Shown in pieces: positions 24,638-32,960 of a stretch of 64,000 nt of DNA. A program made the translations under genes and the position numbers. The stretch is from Mariniphaga sp040772505. Lineage in GTDB: Bacteria; Bacteroidota; Bacteroidia; Bacteroidales; Prolixibacteraceae. The stretch spans positions 248,001 through 312,000 of the forward strand of contig JAXGYA010000002.1 in the NCBI GenBank assembly GCA_040772505.1, read 5' to 3'. The first letter of the stretch is position 1, and the number at the start of each line of letters is the position of its first letter. The notes beneath the pieces were generated by a model, which did not search any database, was not told the origin of the DNA, and saw nothing but the letters and a program-made list of their open reading frames with translations.

Positions 24638-25747
24638 ATGAACAAATATCTGATATTTATTTTTCTGTTTATTTTTCCGCAAGTTGTTTTTGCCCAAACC
24701 GAAACCCGGGTAGCTCAGAGTATCAGGGGGAAAGTCATTAATCTGGCAACCAATGAGGCTATCCCCTACGCCAACATTGGAATTGAAGGAACTTTTTACG
24801 GCACTGCCAGTGATTCTGAAGGAAATTTTGAGTTGAAAATTCCTGAGGAGATGATGAACAAACAGATCTTTTTTTCGGCACTGAGCTTCAAAAACGACAC
24901 TTTTGCCGTGCGAAGCTTTTTTGACAAGGAGTTCAGTGTGGTTAAACTGTCTCCAATGTCTTATAATATTGCCGAGGTGGATGTTGAGGCACAGTCAAGA
25001 GTTTTGATCCGGATTTTGAGAATGGCTGCAGAAAATGTTCCTTACAATTTTTTAGGAGGCCCGTTCAATCTGGAGACAACATTTTTAAATCAAAAATCCA
25101 CTGCTGATACTGTAACTGTTTTTCAGTCAGATGCTTTAATATTTGACCGCTCGGGTTATAGAAATCCTTCAAAAACAGATGCTTTCAAAATGAGAAATTA
25201 TAAATTTCAAAAATATGAACCTGCATACAGTTTTGCAAGTGGAATAACCAATTTTGATGAGCTACTTGAACTGGACTGGGTGCGATCAGCAACGTCAGTG
25301 ATGAATCCGGCACTGCTCAGCAAATTTAATTTGTCACTTGAAGATGAGCCTCAAATTGACGGAACACCTGCATGGGTGATATCTTTCAGCCAAAATGAAC
25401 CAACACTGCCCGGGTCTCAGGATTTTTATGCCACCTCTTTTGAAGGGAAAATAACCATTTCAAAAGATGATTATTCTGTGAAGAGAATTGAGGGGAAAGC
25501 AGAGTCGCCAAAACAAAGCCGGCAGGGGAAAAATCTGGCAGTGGGAAATTTAGTGAATCATTATTTTGAAGATGTTTCCTACACTTTTGAAATATCCTAT
25601 TCAAAGCTAAAACCTGAAAAGTTTGTTATCCGCAAAAACTATAAATATCAGGGCGAAAGGGTTGAGGAAACTTCCCAGCTCATTGTTAATCATGTGCAAA
25701 CTGACAAAGTAAAAGAGATTGCTTCGCGCGACTATTTTGCCGAGTAA
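24638..25747 (+). CDS. Carboxypeptidase-regulatory-like domain protein, exported
   Basis: From the ATG at 24638 this is 369 residues with a Sec signal (IFIFLFIFPQVVFAQ). It has a CarboxypepD_reg-like domain at about 28-115: SIRGKVINLATNEAIPYANI, then SDSEGNFELKI. The next 250 residues (FLNQKSTADTVTVFQSDAL and later TLPGSQDFYATSFEGKITI) look like a beta-rich module. The C-terminal half lacks a TonB receptor barrel signature. Probably it is a periplasmic or surface protein of unknown role. Confidence 0.75.
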   Translation: MNKYLIFIFLFIFPQVVFAQTETRVAQSIRGKVINLATNEAIPYANIGIEGTFYGTASDSEGNFELKIPEEMMNKQIFFSALSFKNDTFAVRSFFDKEFSVVKLSPMSYNIAEVDVEAQSRVLIRILRMAAENVPYNFLGGPFNLETTFLNQKSTADTVTVFQSDALIFDRSGYRNPSKTDAFKMRNYKFQKYEPAYSFASGITNFDELLELDWVRSATSVMNPALLSKFNLSLEDEPQIDGTPAWVISFSQNEPTLPGSQDFYATSFEGKITISKDDYSVKRIEGKAESPKQSRQGKNLAVGNLVNHYFEDVSYTFEISYSKLKPEKFVIRKNYKYQGERVEETSQLIVNHVQTDKVKEIASRDYFAE

Positions 25748-25816
25748 TTGCTTTTAATTTCGAGAAATATTTTCTGCCTTTTTGAAAGCTTAACCGGAGC
25801 TCACACAACGCTGTTT

Positions 25817-27067
25817 TTACTCTTTTACCAACATTCTGGCAGTCAGCCGGCTGTGCTGTTCCAGATAAATATCCTTCTCCTTCACCATCCAGTCTAACAC
25901 TTCTTCCGTATAGTGCCTGATGGTAATCAGGGTTAATCCTGTGTTGTAAAGAATTGTGTAATAAGACGATAATTCCTGTATCAGCCGTTTTAAATCTGGC
26001 TTTCCCGCATCCAGAACAAGATTCAGGTCAATTGCCGATTGCTGCATCAGTGTGATTTTTATGCGGTTCTCAACCAAAAACTTTGTTACCCGGTCAATAT
26101 CTTCAATATTGATAAATGAAAAATCCTTGGGCGTTAGCGTGATAAGTACCTGATGTTCGCGCAGAATAAATATTGGCGGATGTTGGATTTTTCCTTTAAT
26201 CTCGTAGATTACCGTTCCCTGGTTTTCAGGTTCGAGAAATGATTTTACATATAGTGGAATACCTTTGTTGTGCAGTGGTTTCATGGTTTTTGGATGAATA
26301 ATTTTTGCACCTGAGTGAGTCATTTCCACAGCTTCACGATAGGAAAGTGAATCAATTTTGATGGTTCCTTTCATTTTTTTTGGGTCGGCGCTGAGCACTC
26401 CGGGCACATCCTTCCAAAAAGTAACACTTTCGGCATTCAGTACATTCCCGATGATTGCCGCCGTATAATCTGAGCCTTCACGTCCTAATGTAGTGGTTAG
26501 ATTTGTAGGTGTTGAGCCTATAAAGCCCTGTGTAATATAAAGTTGGCAGTCGTTGAATGTGAAAGCATTACGACAGAATTTTTCTGTCAGCTCCCAATTA
26601 ACATTGGCATCCCGGTATTGATAGTCGGTGCGGATTACCGAACGGGCATCCACCAGTTGGTTGGTTTTTCCCGATGAATTCAGAAAAGCACTCACTATGC
26701 AGGTTGAAACCAATTCCCCAAAACAAACGATTTGGTCATATTCAAAATTAAAATCTAACGAAGGAGCTTTGTGCAGTTTGTTTTCAAGCTCTTCAAATTG
26801 TTTTAGCACACTGGCAGGGATTGATTGCATTTCATAGAGCTGTTCACAAACCGCCATATGAAAATCCTTGAAGTTATTGAAAATTTCCCATTTTGTTTCC
26901 TCTTTTTCAAAGTAAGCCTTTACCAGCGTTTCCAGTAAATCAGTAGTCTTTCCCATTGCCGAAACAACAACTACCAGATTTTCATTGTATCCGTTTAGAA
27001 TTTTTACAAGACCTTTTACAGCATCTGCATTTTTTACCGATGCGCCTCCAAACTTGAATACTTTCAT
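25817..27067 (-). CDS. Aspartate kinase (monofunctional)
   Basis: This 416-residue enzyme phosphorylates aspartate at the head of the Lys/Thr/Met pathway. The start MKVFKFGGASVKNADAVKG is canonical. The mid-region has GREGSDYTAAIIG and a KDVPGVLSADPK loop. The C-terminal regulatory portion (about 300-416) has ACT-like segments such as RIKITLMQQSAIDLNLVLD. The frame extends eight codons upstream, but MKVFKFGG is the family start. It is not fused to homoserine dehydrogenase. No operon partner is seen. Confidence 0.93.
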   Translation of the reverse strand: MKVFKFGGASVKNADAVKGLVKILNGYNENLVVVVSAMGKTTDLLETLVKAYFEKEETKWEIFNNFKDFHMAVCEQLYEMQSIPASVLKQFEELENKLHKAPSLDFNFEYDQIVCFGELVSTCIVSAFLNSSGKTNQLVDARSVIRTDYQYRDANVNWELTEKFCRNAFTFNDCQLYITQGFIGSTPTNLTTTLGREGSDYTAAIIGNVLNAESVTFWKDVPGVLSADPKKMKGTIKIDSLSYREAVEMTHSGAKIIHPKTMKPLHNKGIPLYVKSFLEPENQGTVIYEIKGKIQHPPIFILREHQVLITLTPKDFSFINIEDIDRVTKFLVENRIKITLMQQSAIDLNLVLDAGKPDLKRLIQELSSYYTILYNTGLTLITIRHYTEEVLDWMVKEKDIYLEQHSRLTARMLVKE

Positions 27068-27198
27068 GTTCATTACTCTTAAATTTACCAAATTTCAGTA
27101 AAAAAAGTAAAACATAACATATCTTATTCTGATTTGAAGAATTAAATCCAAAAAAAGATGTATTTTAGAGTATCAATATAAATTTTAAAGATTAAAGA

Positions 27199-28023
27199 AT
27201 GAATATTTTCTCAAAAGTTAAGCTAAATAATGGAGTGGAAATGCCCTGGTTCGGATTGGGTGTTTTCAGGGCAAAAGACGGACAAGAGGTTGAGAATGCA
27301 GTGCTCACTGCATTGAAACACGGCTACCGGAGTATTGACACGGCAGCAGTATATGACAATGAGAAAGGTGTTGGAAACGCGGTGATAGAAAGCGGAGTTT
27401 CGCGCGAAGAAATTTTTCTCACATCAAAAGTATGGAATACAGATCAGGGTTATAAATCCACGTTTAGAGCATTTGAAGAGAGTCTGGAGCGTTTGCAGAC
27501 AGATTATCTCGATTTGTATCTGATTCACTGGCCAAAAGGGAAGCGCTCTGTGGAAACATGGAAAGCCATGGAGGAGCTGTATGAGGAAAAACGGGTGCGT
27601 GCAATCGGTGTGAGCAATTTTTTAGAGCATCATCTGGAGGATTTTTTACCGGAATGTAATATCATTCCTGCAGTGAATCAGTATGAATTTCACCCGGAAC
27701 TGCTTCAGCCTAAATTGCTTGAATACTGTCTGAAAAAAGGAATTCGCCCCGAAGCGTGGAGCCCGATCATGCGTGGAAAAGTGAATGATATTCCGGTACT
27801 GCAGGCTTTGGCGGTAAAATATGGGAAAACTCCCGTGCAGATTGTTTTGCGATGGGATATTCAAAAGGGAGTGGTTACCATACCGAAATCAGTGACTCCG
27901 GAACGGATTATTTCAAATGCCGACATTTTTGATTTTGAGCTGAGTAGTGAAGACATTGCCAAAATTGACGGACTTGACAAAAATAACCGCTTGGGCGGGC
28001 ATCCGGACCATATTACTTTTTGA
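27199..28023 (+). CDS. Aldo/keto reductase
   Basis: This 274-residue (beta/alpha)8 NADPH-dependent reductase has the tetrad recognisable as DTAAVYDNEKGVG (Asp, Tyr), LTSKVWN (Lys) and LIHWPKG (His). It also has the conserved IGVSNFLEHHLEDFL. The C-terminal cofactor motif is VVTIPKSVTPERI. It belongs to the AKR5-like group that reduces keto esters and methylglyoxal. That would fit the nearby mgsA, though the link is inference. It is monocistronic. Confidence 0.9.
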   Translation: MNIFSKVKLNNGVEMPWFGLGVFRAKDGQEVENAVLTALKHGYRSIDTAAVYDNEKGVGNAVIESGVSREEIFLTSKVWNTDQGYKSTFRAFEESLERLQTDYLDLYLIHWPKGKRSVETWKAMEELYEEKRVRAIGVSNFLEHHLEDFLPECNIIPAVNQYEFHPELLQPKLLEYCLKKGIRPEAWSPIMRGKVNDIPVLQALAVKYGKTPVQIVLRWDIQKGVVTIPKSVTPERIISNADIFDFELSSEDIAKIDGLDKNNRLGGHPDHITF

Positions 28024-28208
28024 GTTTTTCATTACTGCCAAAACATTAAACCAAAAAAATATCTGGTTTCAATTAGAGAGAACAATCCAGGTGAAATAGT
28101 CCTATTTGTAGCAAATGATGAAAACTGTCAATAGAAATATTTCATCTTTGACAAACCTTTATCAATCAGGATAATATTCACAGGGAGCAGATATTCCTAT
28201 GCCAGCAC

Positions 28209-28913
28209 TTATCCCATCCAATATTTACCTTTTTTGTAAATACTTCTTGCCCAATAAACAAAGGGGGTGTCGGCAACGGCAACAATCCATTTCAGGAAGT
28301 AAGTAGTGAGAAAAATCTCTATTAAAACATTGTTTTCAAACACGCCGTAAAAGGCGATGAACACAAAAACTGAACTGTCGATAAGTTGTGAGATCATGGT
28401 GCTGAAATTGTTGCGCATCCAGAGCTGGCTCTCTTTGGCGAACCGGTATTTCCAGAAATGAAACGCCCACACATCGTGGCGTTGCGACAGCAGATAAGCT
28501 ATCAGGCTGGCAAAAGCAATCCTGGGCATTAGCTTGAATATTGTTCCGGTGGCTTCGTGGGTAACAAACGAAAATTCGTCGCCTTCCAGCGGTTTGAAAT
28601 TAAGTGCCAGGTTCATAAGCAGTGTCATGGAGATGAGGCTGAAAAAGCCAATCCATATCGCTTTTTTTGCTTCAGATTTCCCGTAATTCTCTGAGAGAAT
28701 ATCCGTTATCAGAAAAGATGTTGCATAAACGATATTTCCCAAAGTGGCGGCAAATCCAAAAAGCTCTACGGTTTGTACCACCTGAATGTTTGCAACAATC
28801 ACCGAAACGGGAATCCACATGATAAGCCCCCATTTACCGAACAGCTTGTAGGCTAAAATTATCAGCAGAAAATTTGCCAGCAGCATGGCTAACCAAAGAA
28901 GTTCATTATGCAT
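28209..28913 (-). CDS. Queuosine precursor transporter (VUT/YhhQ family)
   Basis: This 234-residue, six-helix membrane protein starts MHNELLWLAMLLANFLLIIL. The family signature region includes VQTVELFGFAATLGNIVYAT, then FLITDILSENYGKSEAKKA. YhhQ-type proteins import 7-cyano-7-deazaguanine or related queuine precursors for tRNA modification. It has its own promoter. No queuosine synthesis genes are adjacent, consistent with salvage. Confidence 0.9.
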   Translation of the reverse strand: MHNELLWLAMLLANFLLIILAYKLFGKWGLIMWIPVSVIVANIQVVQTVELFGFAATLGNIVYATSFLITDILSENYGKSEAKKAIWIGFFSLISMTLLMNLALNFKPLEGDEFSFVTHEATGTIFKLMPRIAFASLIAYLLSQRHDVWAFHFWKYRFAKESQLWMRNNFSTMISQLIDSSVFVFIAFYGVFENNVLIEIFLTTYFLKWIVAVADTPFVYWARSIYKKGKYWMG

Positions 28914-28979
28914 TTTTTTAATTTTTTGCGCAGGGTGATGGAACCTGTAAATGGGTAATTCAATTCTCTTTCATGGCTG

Positions 28980-28987
28980 CAAAAGTA
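28980..28987 (-). promoter_or_regulatory. -7 box for the queuosine precursor transporter
   Basis: TACTTTTG on the minus strand, about 67 bp before the ATG. It lies in the gap after mgsA. Confidence 0.55.
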
Positions 28988-29007
28988 AGACTTTCGGCTA
29001 AAAATCT

Positions 29008-29490
29008 TCAGTCAAAACTTATGTCTCGTCTGATATAATTTTCATAATCCTTTAAAATCGGATGATAGCTTGCATGAAAAAGCGAAGACGACACGATAAA
29101 GTCTGCCGTTGAGCGGTTTGATGCTGTGGGGATGTTGTATAAGACCGTTATTCTCAGCAAAGCCTTAACATCCACATCATGGGGCTGTTGCTGCATCGGA
29201 TCCCAGAAAAAGATGAGAATGTCAACATCTCCTTCGGCAATCATTGCTCCCAATTGCTGGTCACCGCCTAACGGTCCCGATTTCAGGCGAAGGATGTCGG
29301 GTGGCACCATATTGTTTTCCAGACATTTTTCGGCAAGTGCCTCTTCAACCAATCTTCCAGTGGTGCCGGTGCAAATCAGGTTGTGCTGAATCAATTCCTG
29401 CCAGTTGAATTCGACCCATTCCAAGATATCAACCTTGCGGTTATCGTGTGCTACGATTCCAATATTTTTCTTCTGTTTCATTTTGTGCAT
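29008..29490 (-). CDS. mgsA: Methylglyoxal synthase
   Basis: This 160-residue enzyme turns dihydroxyacetone phosphate into methylglyoxal, a bypass that relieves phosphate limitation in glycolysis. Motifs are NIGIVAHDNRK, CTGTTGRLVE and LKSGPLGGDQQLG with the catalytic Asp region, followed by FFWDPMQQQPHDVDVK. The exact start is uncertain by three codons, with a second Met at codon 4. It is 33 bp downstream of glmM and so probably in the same operon. Confidence 0.95.
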   Translation of the reverse strand: MHKMKQKKNIGIVAHDNRKVDILEWVEFNWQELIQHNLICTGTTGRLVEEALAEKCLENNMVPPDILRLKSGPLGGDQQLGAMIAEGDVDILIFFWDPMQQQPHDVDVKALLRITVLYNIPTASNRSTADFIVSSSLFHASYHPILKDYENYIRRDISFD

Positions 29491-29523
29491 TTTAAATTTA
29501 ATTCATTGGTAATAAGTGAAAAT

Positions 29524-30906
29524 TTAGATAATTTCTTTGATTTCGTCAATAATTTTTGAAGCCAGTGCGTTTGCTTCTTCCGATGCCCGGGCTTCGGAAT
29601 AGATGCGAATAATCGGCTCTGTATTGGATTTGCGAAGGTGCACCCAGGAGTTTTCAAAATCGATTCTTACACCGTCAATATCATTCACTTGTTCAAATTT
29701 GTACTTTTCTTTTATCTGTTGTAGAATGGCGTCCACGTCAACTGCCGGAGTGAGTTCAATTTTGTTTTTTGAAATAAAATAATCAGGATATACAGCTCTT
29801 AGTTGCGAGCATTTCAGTCCGCTTTTGGCAAGATGTGTTAGAAATAGTGCGGTTCCTGCCAGTGCATCGCGTCCATAGTGGCTTGGCGGATAGATGACTC
29901 CACCGTTTCCTTCGCCGCCGATAACCGCATGGGTCTCTTTCATTTTGGCAACTACATTCACTTCGCCCACAGCTGCCGCTGAGTATTTTTGTCCGTGCTT
30001 TTCCGTAACATCACGGAGTGCCCGGCTTGAAGAGAGGTTGGAAACCGTATTTCCCGGCGTATGTTGTAAAACATAATCGCTGACAGCCACCAGGGTATAT
30101 TCTTCGCCGAACATGCTCCCGTCCTCGTTGATAATCGCCAGACGATCCACATCCGGATCCACTACAAATCCTACATCCACATTGCTTTTTCTGATAATTT
30201 CCATCGTTTCTGTCAGGTTTTCGGGTATCGGCTCCGGAGTGTGTGCAAAATTGCCGGTTGGCTCGCAGTTGATTTCAACAATATTTTTAATTCCTAAGGC
30301 TCTTAACAGAGCCGGCATGGCAATTCCACCTACAGAATTGACTGTATCGACTGCTACAGAAAAACCGGCTGCTTCAATGGCAGCTTTGTCCACCAAATCC
30401 AGCTTAATAATTTTTTGCACATGAATATCAGTAAAGTCTTTTTCTGTTACTGCTCCAAGCTCATCCACTTCAGCAAAACTGAAATTTCCCGATTCAGCAA
30501 ATTCTAGCACTTTTGCTCCCTCTTCCGCATTGAGAAATTCACCGTTTACACCTAAAAGTTTCAGCGCATTCCACTGCTTTGGATTGTGGCTGGCGGTGAT
30601 GACAATTCCACCGTCTGCATTTTCGTGGGCAACAGCAATTCCAACAGTTGGTGTGGTGGCAAGTCCGGCATTTATCACATCGCATCCCATAGCTGTAAGG
30701 GTTGTGATAACCAGTGAGCTGACCATTTCGCCAGAGATCCGTGCATCACGACCAACAACTATTTTGAGCTTTCTGCATTTTGAAACCTGCCTGGCACGAG
30801 TAGCATACCCGGCTGCAAATTTAACAACATCGGGCGGGGTGAGGTTTTCGCCCGGCTTGCCGCCAATTGTACCACGGATTCCTGAAATTGATTTTATGAG
30901 TGCCAT
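29524..30906 (-). CDS. glmM: Phosphoglucosamine mutase / phosphohexomutase
   Basis: This 460-residue alpha-D-phosphohexomutase starts MALIKSISGIRGTIGG. The active-site phosphoserine loop is GGIVITASHNPKQWNALK. The metal-binding loop is VDPDVDRLAI, and the C-terminal phosphate loop is RKSNTEPIIRIYSEA. It most likely makes glucosamine-1-P for peptidoglycan and LPS, but phosphomannomutase activity cannot be excluded by sequence alone. The ATG ending at 30906 is the family start. A promoter lies 25 bp upstream. It precedes mgsA. Confidence 0.88.
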   Translation of the reverse strand: MALIKSISGIRGTIGGKPGENLTPPDVVKFAAGYATRARQVSKCRKLKIVVGRDARISGEMVSSLVITTLTAMGCDVINAGLATTPTVGIAVAHENADGGIVITASHNPKQWNALKLLGVNGEFLNAEEGAKVLEFAESGNFSFAEVDELGAVTEKDFTDIHVQKIIKLDLVDKAAIEAAGFSVAVDTVNSVGGIAMPALLRALGIKNIVEINCEPTGNFAHTPEPIPENLTETMEIIRKSNVDVGFVVDPDVDRLAIINEDGSMFGEEYTLVAVSDYVLQHTPGNTVSNLSSSRALRDVTEKHGQKYSAAAVGEVNVVAKMKETHAVIGGEGNGGVIYPPSHYGRDALAGTALFLTHLAKSGLKCSQLRAVYPDYFISKNKIELTPAVDVDAILQQIKEKYKFEQVNDIDGVRIDFENSWVHLRKSNTEPIIRIYSEARASEEANALASKIIDEIKEII

Positions 30907-30931
30907 TTGCTTGTTTTTTAGTTTAAAAGAA

Positions 30932-30939
30932 CAAAAATA
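30932..30939 (-). promoter_or_regulatory. -7 box for glmM-mgsA
   Basis: TATTTTTG on the minus strand, 25 bp before the glmM ATG. It supports the start at 30906. Confidence 0.6.
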
Positions 30940-30999
30940 ACAAACTTCCATATCAGTCTGGCATCAATTGTCATTAGAGAACTCCATTTCACTTATACT

Positions 31000-31386
31000 T
31001 CACTCGGCATAAATTTCAGCAGAATAATTATCAAAATACTGGAACTTCAAAGTTAATAAATTTTTCAAATCTTCTTTGTACTTCGAACTGACATCATTAA
31101 AGAAGCCGGTTATTGCTGAATGAAATTTTGCCGGTGTGTCATAATATTTTGCATATAATATTTTTCTCTTGGTAAACTTCCATAACCGTTCTATGATGTT
31201 CAAATTTGGAGAATAGGAAGGTAAAAACAAAAGCTCAATCCCCAAGCCTTTTGCTGTCTCTTCAACGAACTTGTAATGCTGATAACGTGCATTGTCCAGG
31301 ACTATTTTCACGGGCTTGTCCGCATAGCGTTCTTTTATCCGGATTAAAAAATCAACAATGGTTTGGGCATTTATATCTTTCGTCAT
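31000..31386 (-). pseudogene. IS630-family transposase, C-terminal fragment
   Basis: The 128 residues match the C-terminal half of an IS630 DDE transposase: the second Asp in IVLDNARYQHYKF, then FLPSYSPNLNIIERLWKFTK with the last Glu. The first Asp and the DNA-binding half are missing. An in-frame TAA lies just before the ATG. A different frame upstream reads a short peptide starting MLLKNIGEAEIQQL, which could be the true N-terminus after an internal deletion. It looks inactive. Confidence 0.85.
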
Positions 31387-31421
31387 TTAGCTGTTGGATT
31401 TCAGCTTCGCCGATATTTTTT

Positions 31422-31470
31422 AGAAGCATATCGTTAAATTATTTGGTGCAATCTAATTTGATATGCTTCT
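31422..31470. repeat. Hairpin between the two IS elements
   Basis: AGAAGCATATC and its exact complement GATATGCTTCT enclose 27 bp with further AAATT/AATTT pairing. It lies between the IS630 fragment and the ISAzo13 element. It may be a terminal or regulatory structure of the IS630 relic. Confidence 0.5.
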
Positions 31471-31502
31471 TTATTTATTCCAAACATTTACCACATAAGT
31501 TG

Positions 31503-31530
31503 TCAACTTAGTAACTGTAATAAAATAAAT
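31503..31530 (+). repeat. Left terminal inverted repeat of the ISAzo13-type element
   Basis: The complement reads ATTTATTTTATTACA then about 4 bases, CTAAGTTGA. It pairs with the right end at 32756-32783. Confidence 0.65.
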
Positions 31531-32747
31531 CATTCATCCGATGGCTTTATTACGTAGTTCCATTCGCCATGGAAACCATCTTTTTCAATGTTGATTTTCT
31601 GAAACTCCTCATCACTGACCTTTAATCCCTTTTCATAAATATTTTCATCAATGGAGGCCTTTATTTTTAATCCTGAACTGGATTTTGTCGCCCCTATCAA
31701 ATTGACTATTGCCTGCAATGAGACAAGTGGCTTCCCCCGCCAATTCATGCTGATAAAAGAAAACATTCTATGCTCTATCTTGTTCCATTTGCTTGTCCCG
31801 GGAGGAAAATGGCATACCCTGACTTGCATCCCGGTCTCATTTGAAAATTTTTGTATTTCCATTTTCCAAAGCCTGCTCCGTGACGAATTGCTCCCCCCAC
31901 CGTCAGCTGTTATCATAATTTCTTTTACATTGGGGTAACATTGACTGCCCATTTGTTCCCACCATGTGCGAATGCTGGACACGGCAAATTTTGCGGTATC
32001 CCTGCTGATACCAACATTGACCCAGCCCTCATTCTTGTACAGGTCATAAATCCCGTAAGGTACTGTCTTCCCACGCTCTTTATCCATAAAGTCATAAACA
32101 TTCACTTCCACCGGTTCCTTTTTGACCTCCCATTCTTTGCCGCCGTTTTTGTAATTTCCTATCAGCTCTTTCTTTTTACAATCAACAGAGATAACTGGCT
32201 GTCCATTATTTAAATAGGACTTCGTTTGGTTGTTGATGAATTCAAATTGTCCGTCCCGGTCAGGATGATCGCCCCCTTCATGGGTTTTTCGATTGGCCTG
32301 AAGGCTATAGCCCTGTCTCTTCAAAATCATCCTTACAGCGTTGTGGCTTATCTTATGCCCTTTCGATTGCAATGCATCGGCAATGTTCCTAAGGCTTTTG
32401 CTGCACCATATCAAAGGTGATTCCGGATCCCCACCAGTAACCGGGGAAACAATCATATCAATGTCTGCTTCTAATGAAGGGTTTGTTTCAAATAAGGTTT
32501 TTCGACCACCACCTGTTTTTCTGCTCCGACCCTTGTCGGCAATGCTGCCCGATTGCAGTTCTTTCATGCCAATGCTAATAGTTGAACGGCTCATCCCTGA
32601 AGCTTGAGATACTTTAACAATGCCTCCCCGGCCTATGAATTTAGCATCGGATGATGCTGCCACTAAACGTCTCTGCTTTTCATTAAGCAGTGGAAAAATT
32701 TTCCTGTACTTGTCTGCTAATTTTAACTCCATTTGTTTTCTAAACAA
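31530..32747 (-). CDS. ISAzo13 family transposase
   Basis: This 405-residue transposase has an N-terminal helix-turn-helix region (VKVSQASGMSRSTISIGMKE). The typical family blocks follow: GGGRKTLFETNPSLEADID, PVTGGDPESPLIWCSKSLRN and GYSLQANRKTHEGGDHPDRD. The catalytic-type core has VISVDCKKKELIGNYKNGG and MITADGGGSNSSRSRLWK, plus WNKIEHRMFSFISMNWRGKP with the Glu. No frameshift is visible, so it may be active. It sits beside the IS630 fragment and upstream of the tldD gene. Confidence 0.92.
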   Translation of the reverse strand: MFRKQMELKLADKYRKIFPLLNEKQRRLVAASSDAKFIGRGGIVKVSQASGMSRSTISIGMKELQSGSIADKGRSRKTGGGRKTLFETNPSLEADIDMIVSPVTGGDPESPLIWCSKSLRNIADALQSKGHKISHNAVRMILKRQGYSLQANRKTHEGGDHPDRDGQFEFINNQTKSYLNNGQPVISVDCKKKELIGNYKNGGKEWEVKKEPVEVNVYDFMDKERGKTVPYGIYDLYKNEGWVNVGISRDTAKFAVSSIRTWWEQMGSQCYPNVKEIMITADGGGSNSSRSRLWKMEIQKFSNETGMQVRVCHFPPGTSKWNKIEHRMFSFISMNWRGKPLVSLQAIVNLIGATKSSSGLKIKASIDENIYEKGLKVSDEEFQKINIEKDGFHGEWNYVIKPSDE

Positions 32748-32755
32748 ATGTACGA

Positions 32756-32783
32756 TTTATCTTATTACAAACCCTAAGATTGA
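32756..32783 (-). repeat. Right terminal inverted repeat of the ISAzo13-type element
   Basis: It reads ATTTATCTTATTACA then AACC and CTAAGATTGA. It is the imperfect partner of the left end. Confidence 0.65.
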
Positions 32784-32960
32784 ATTAATCGCGAATTTAC
32801 AAATTTACGAATTCACGGCAGAAAGGCAGATTCAAAAGAACCCTCTCAAGCTAATCACTCTCAATTGTGAATTCTCAATTGTCATGTGATAGTTTACTGA
32901 ATTATTGACTGGTATTGTTCAGTTATTTTATAATTTAGCTGGATTAAATTATATGGAGGA

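Larger units (their letters stand above)
31503..32783 (-). mobile_element. ISAzo13-type insertion sequence
   Basis: The element holds one transposase gene between terminal inverted repeats. The left end complement and the right end share ATTTATyTTATTACA, then 4 differing bases and CTAAG. Outer boundaries are estimated from this match and may be off by a few bases. No clear target duplication was seen. Confidence 0.7.

Noticed and set aside
31861..31920. GC-rich TTGCTCCCCCCACC in the transposase, considered as another valS-type palindrome
   Set aside because: It lacks the paired GGGGG arm and encodes the conserved Gly-Gly-Gly-Ser-Asn segment of the transposase.
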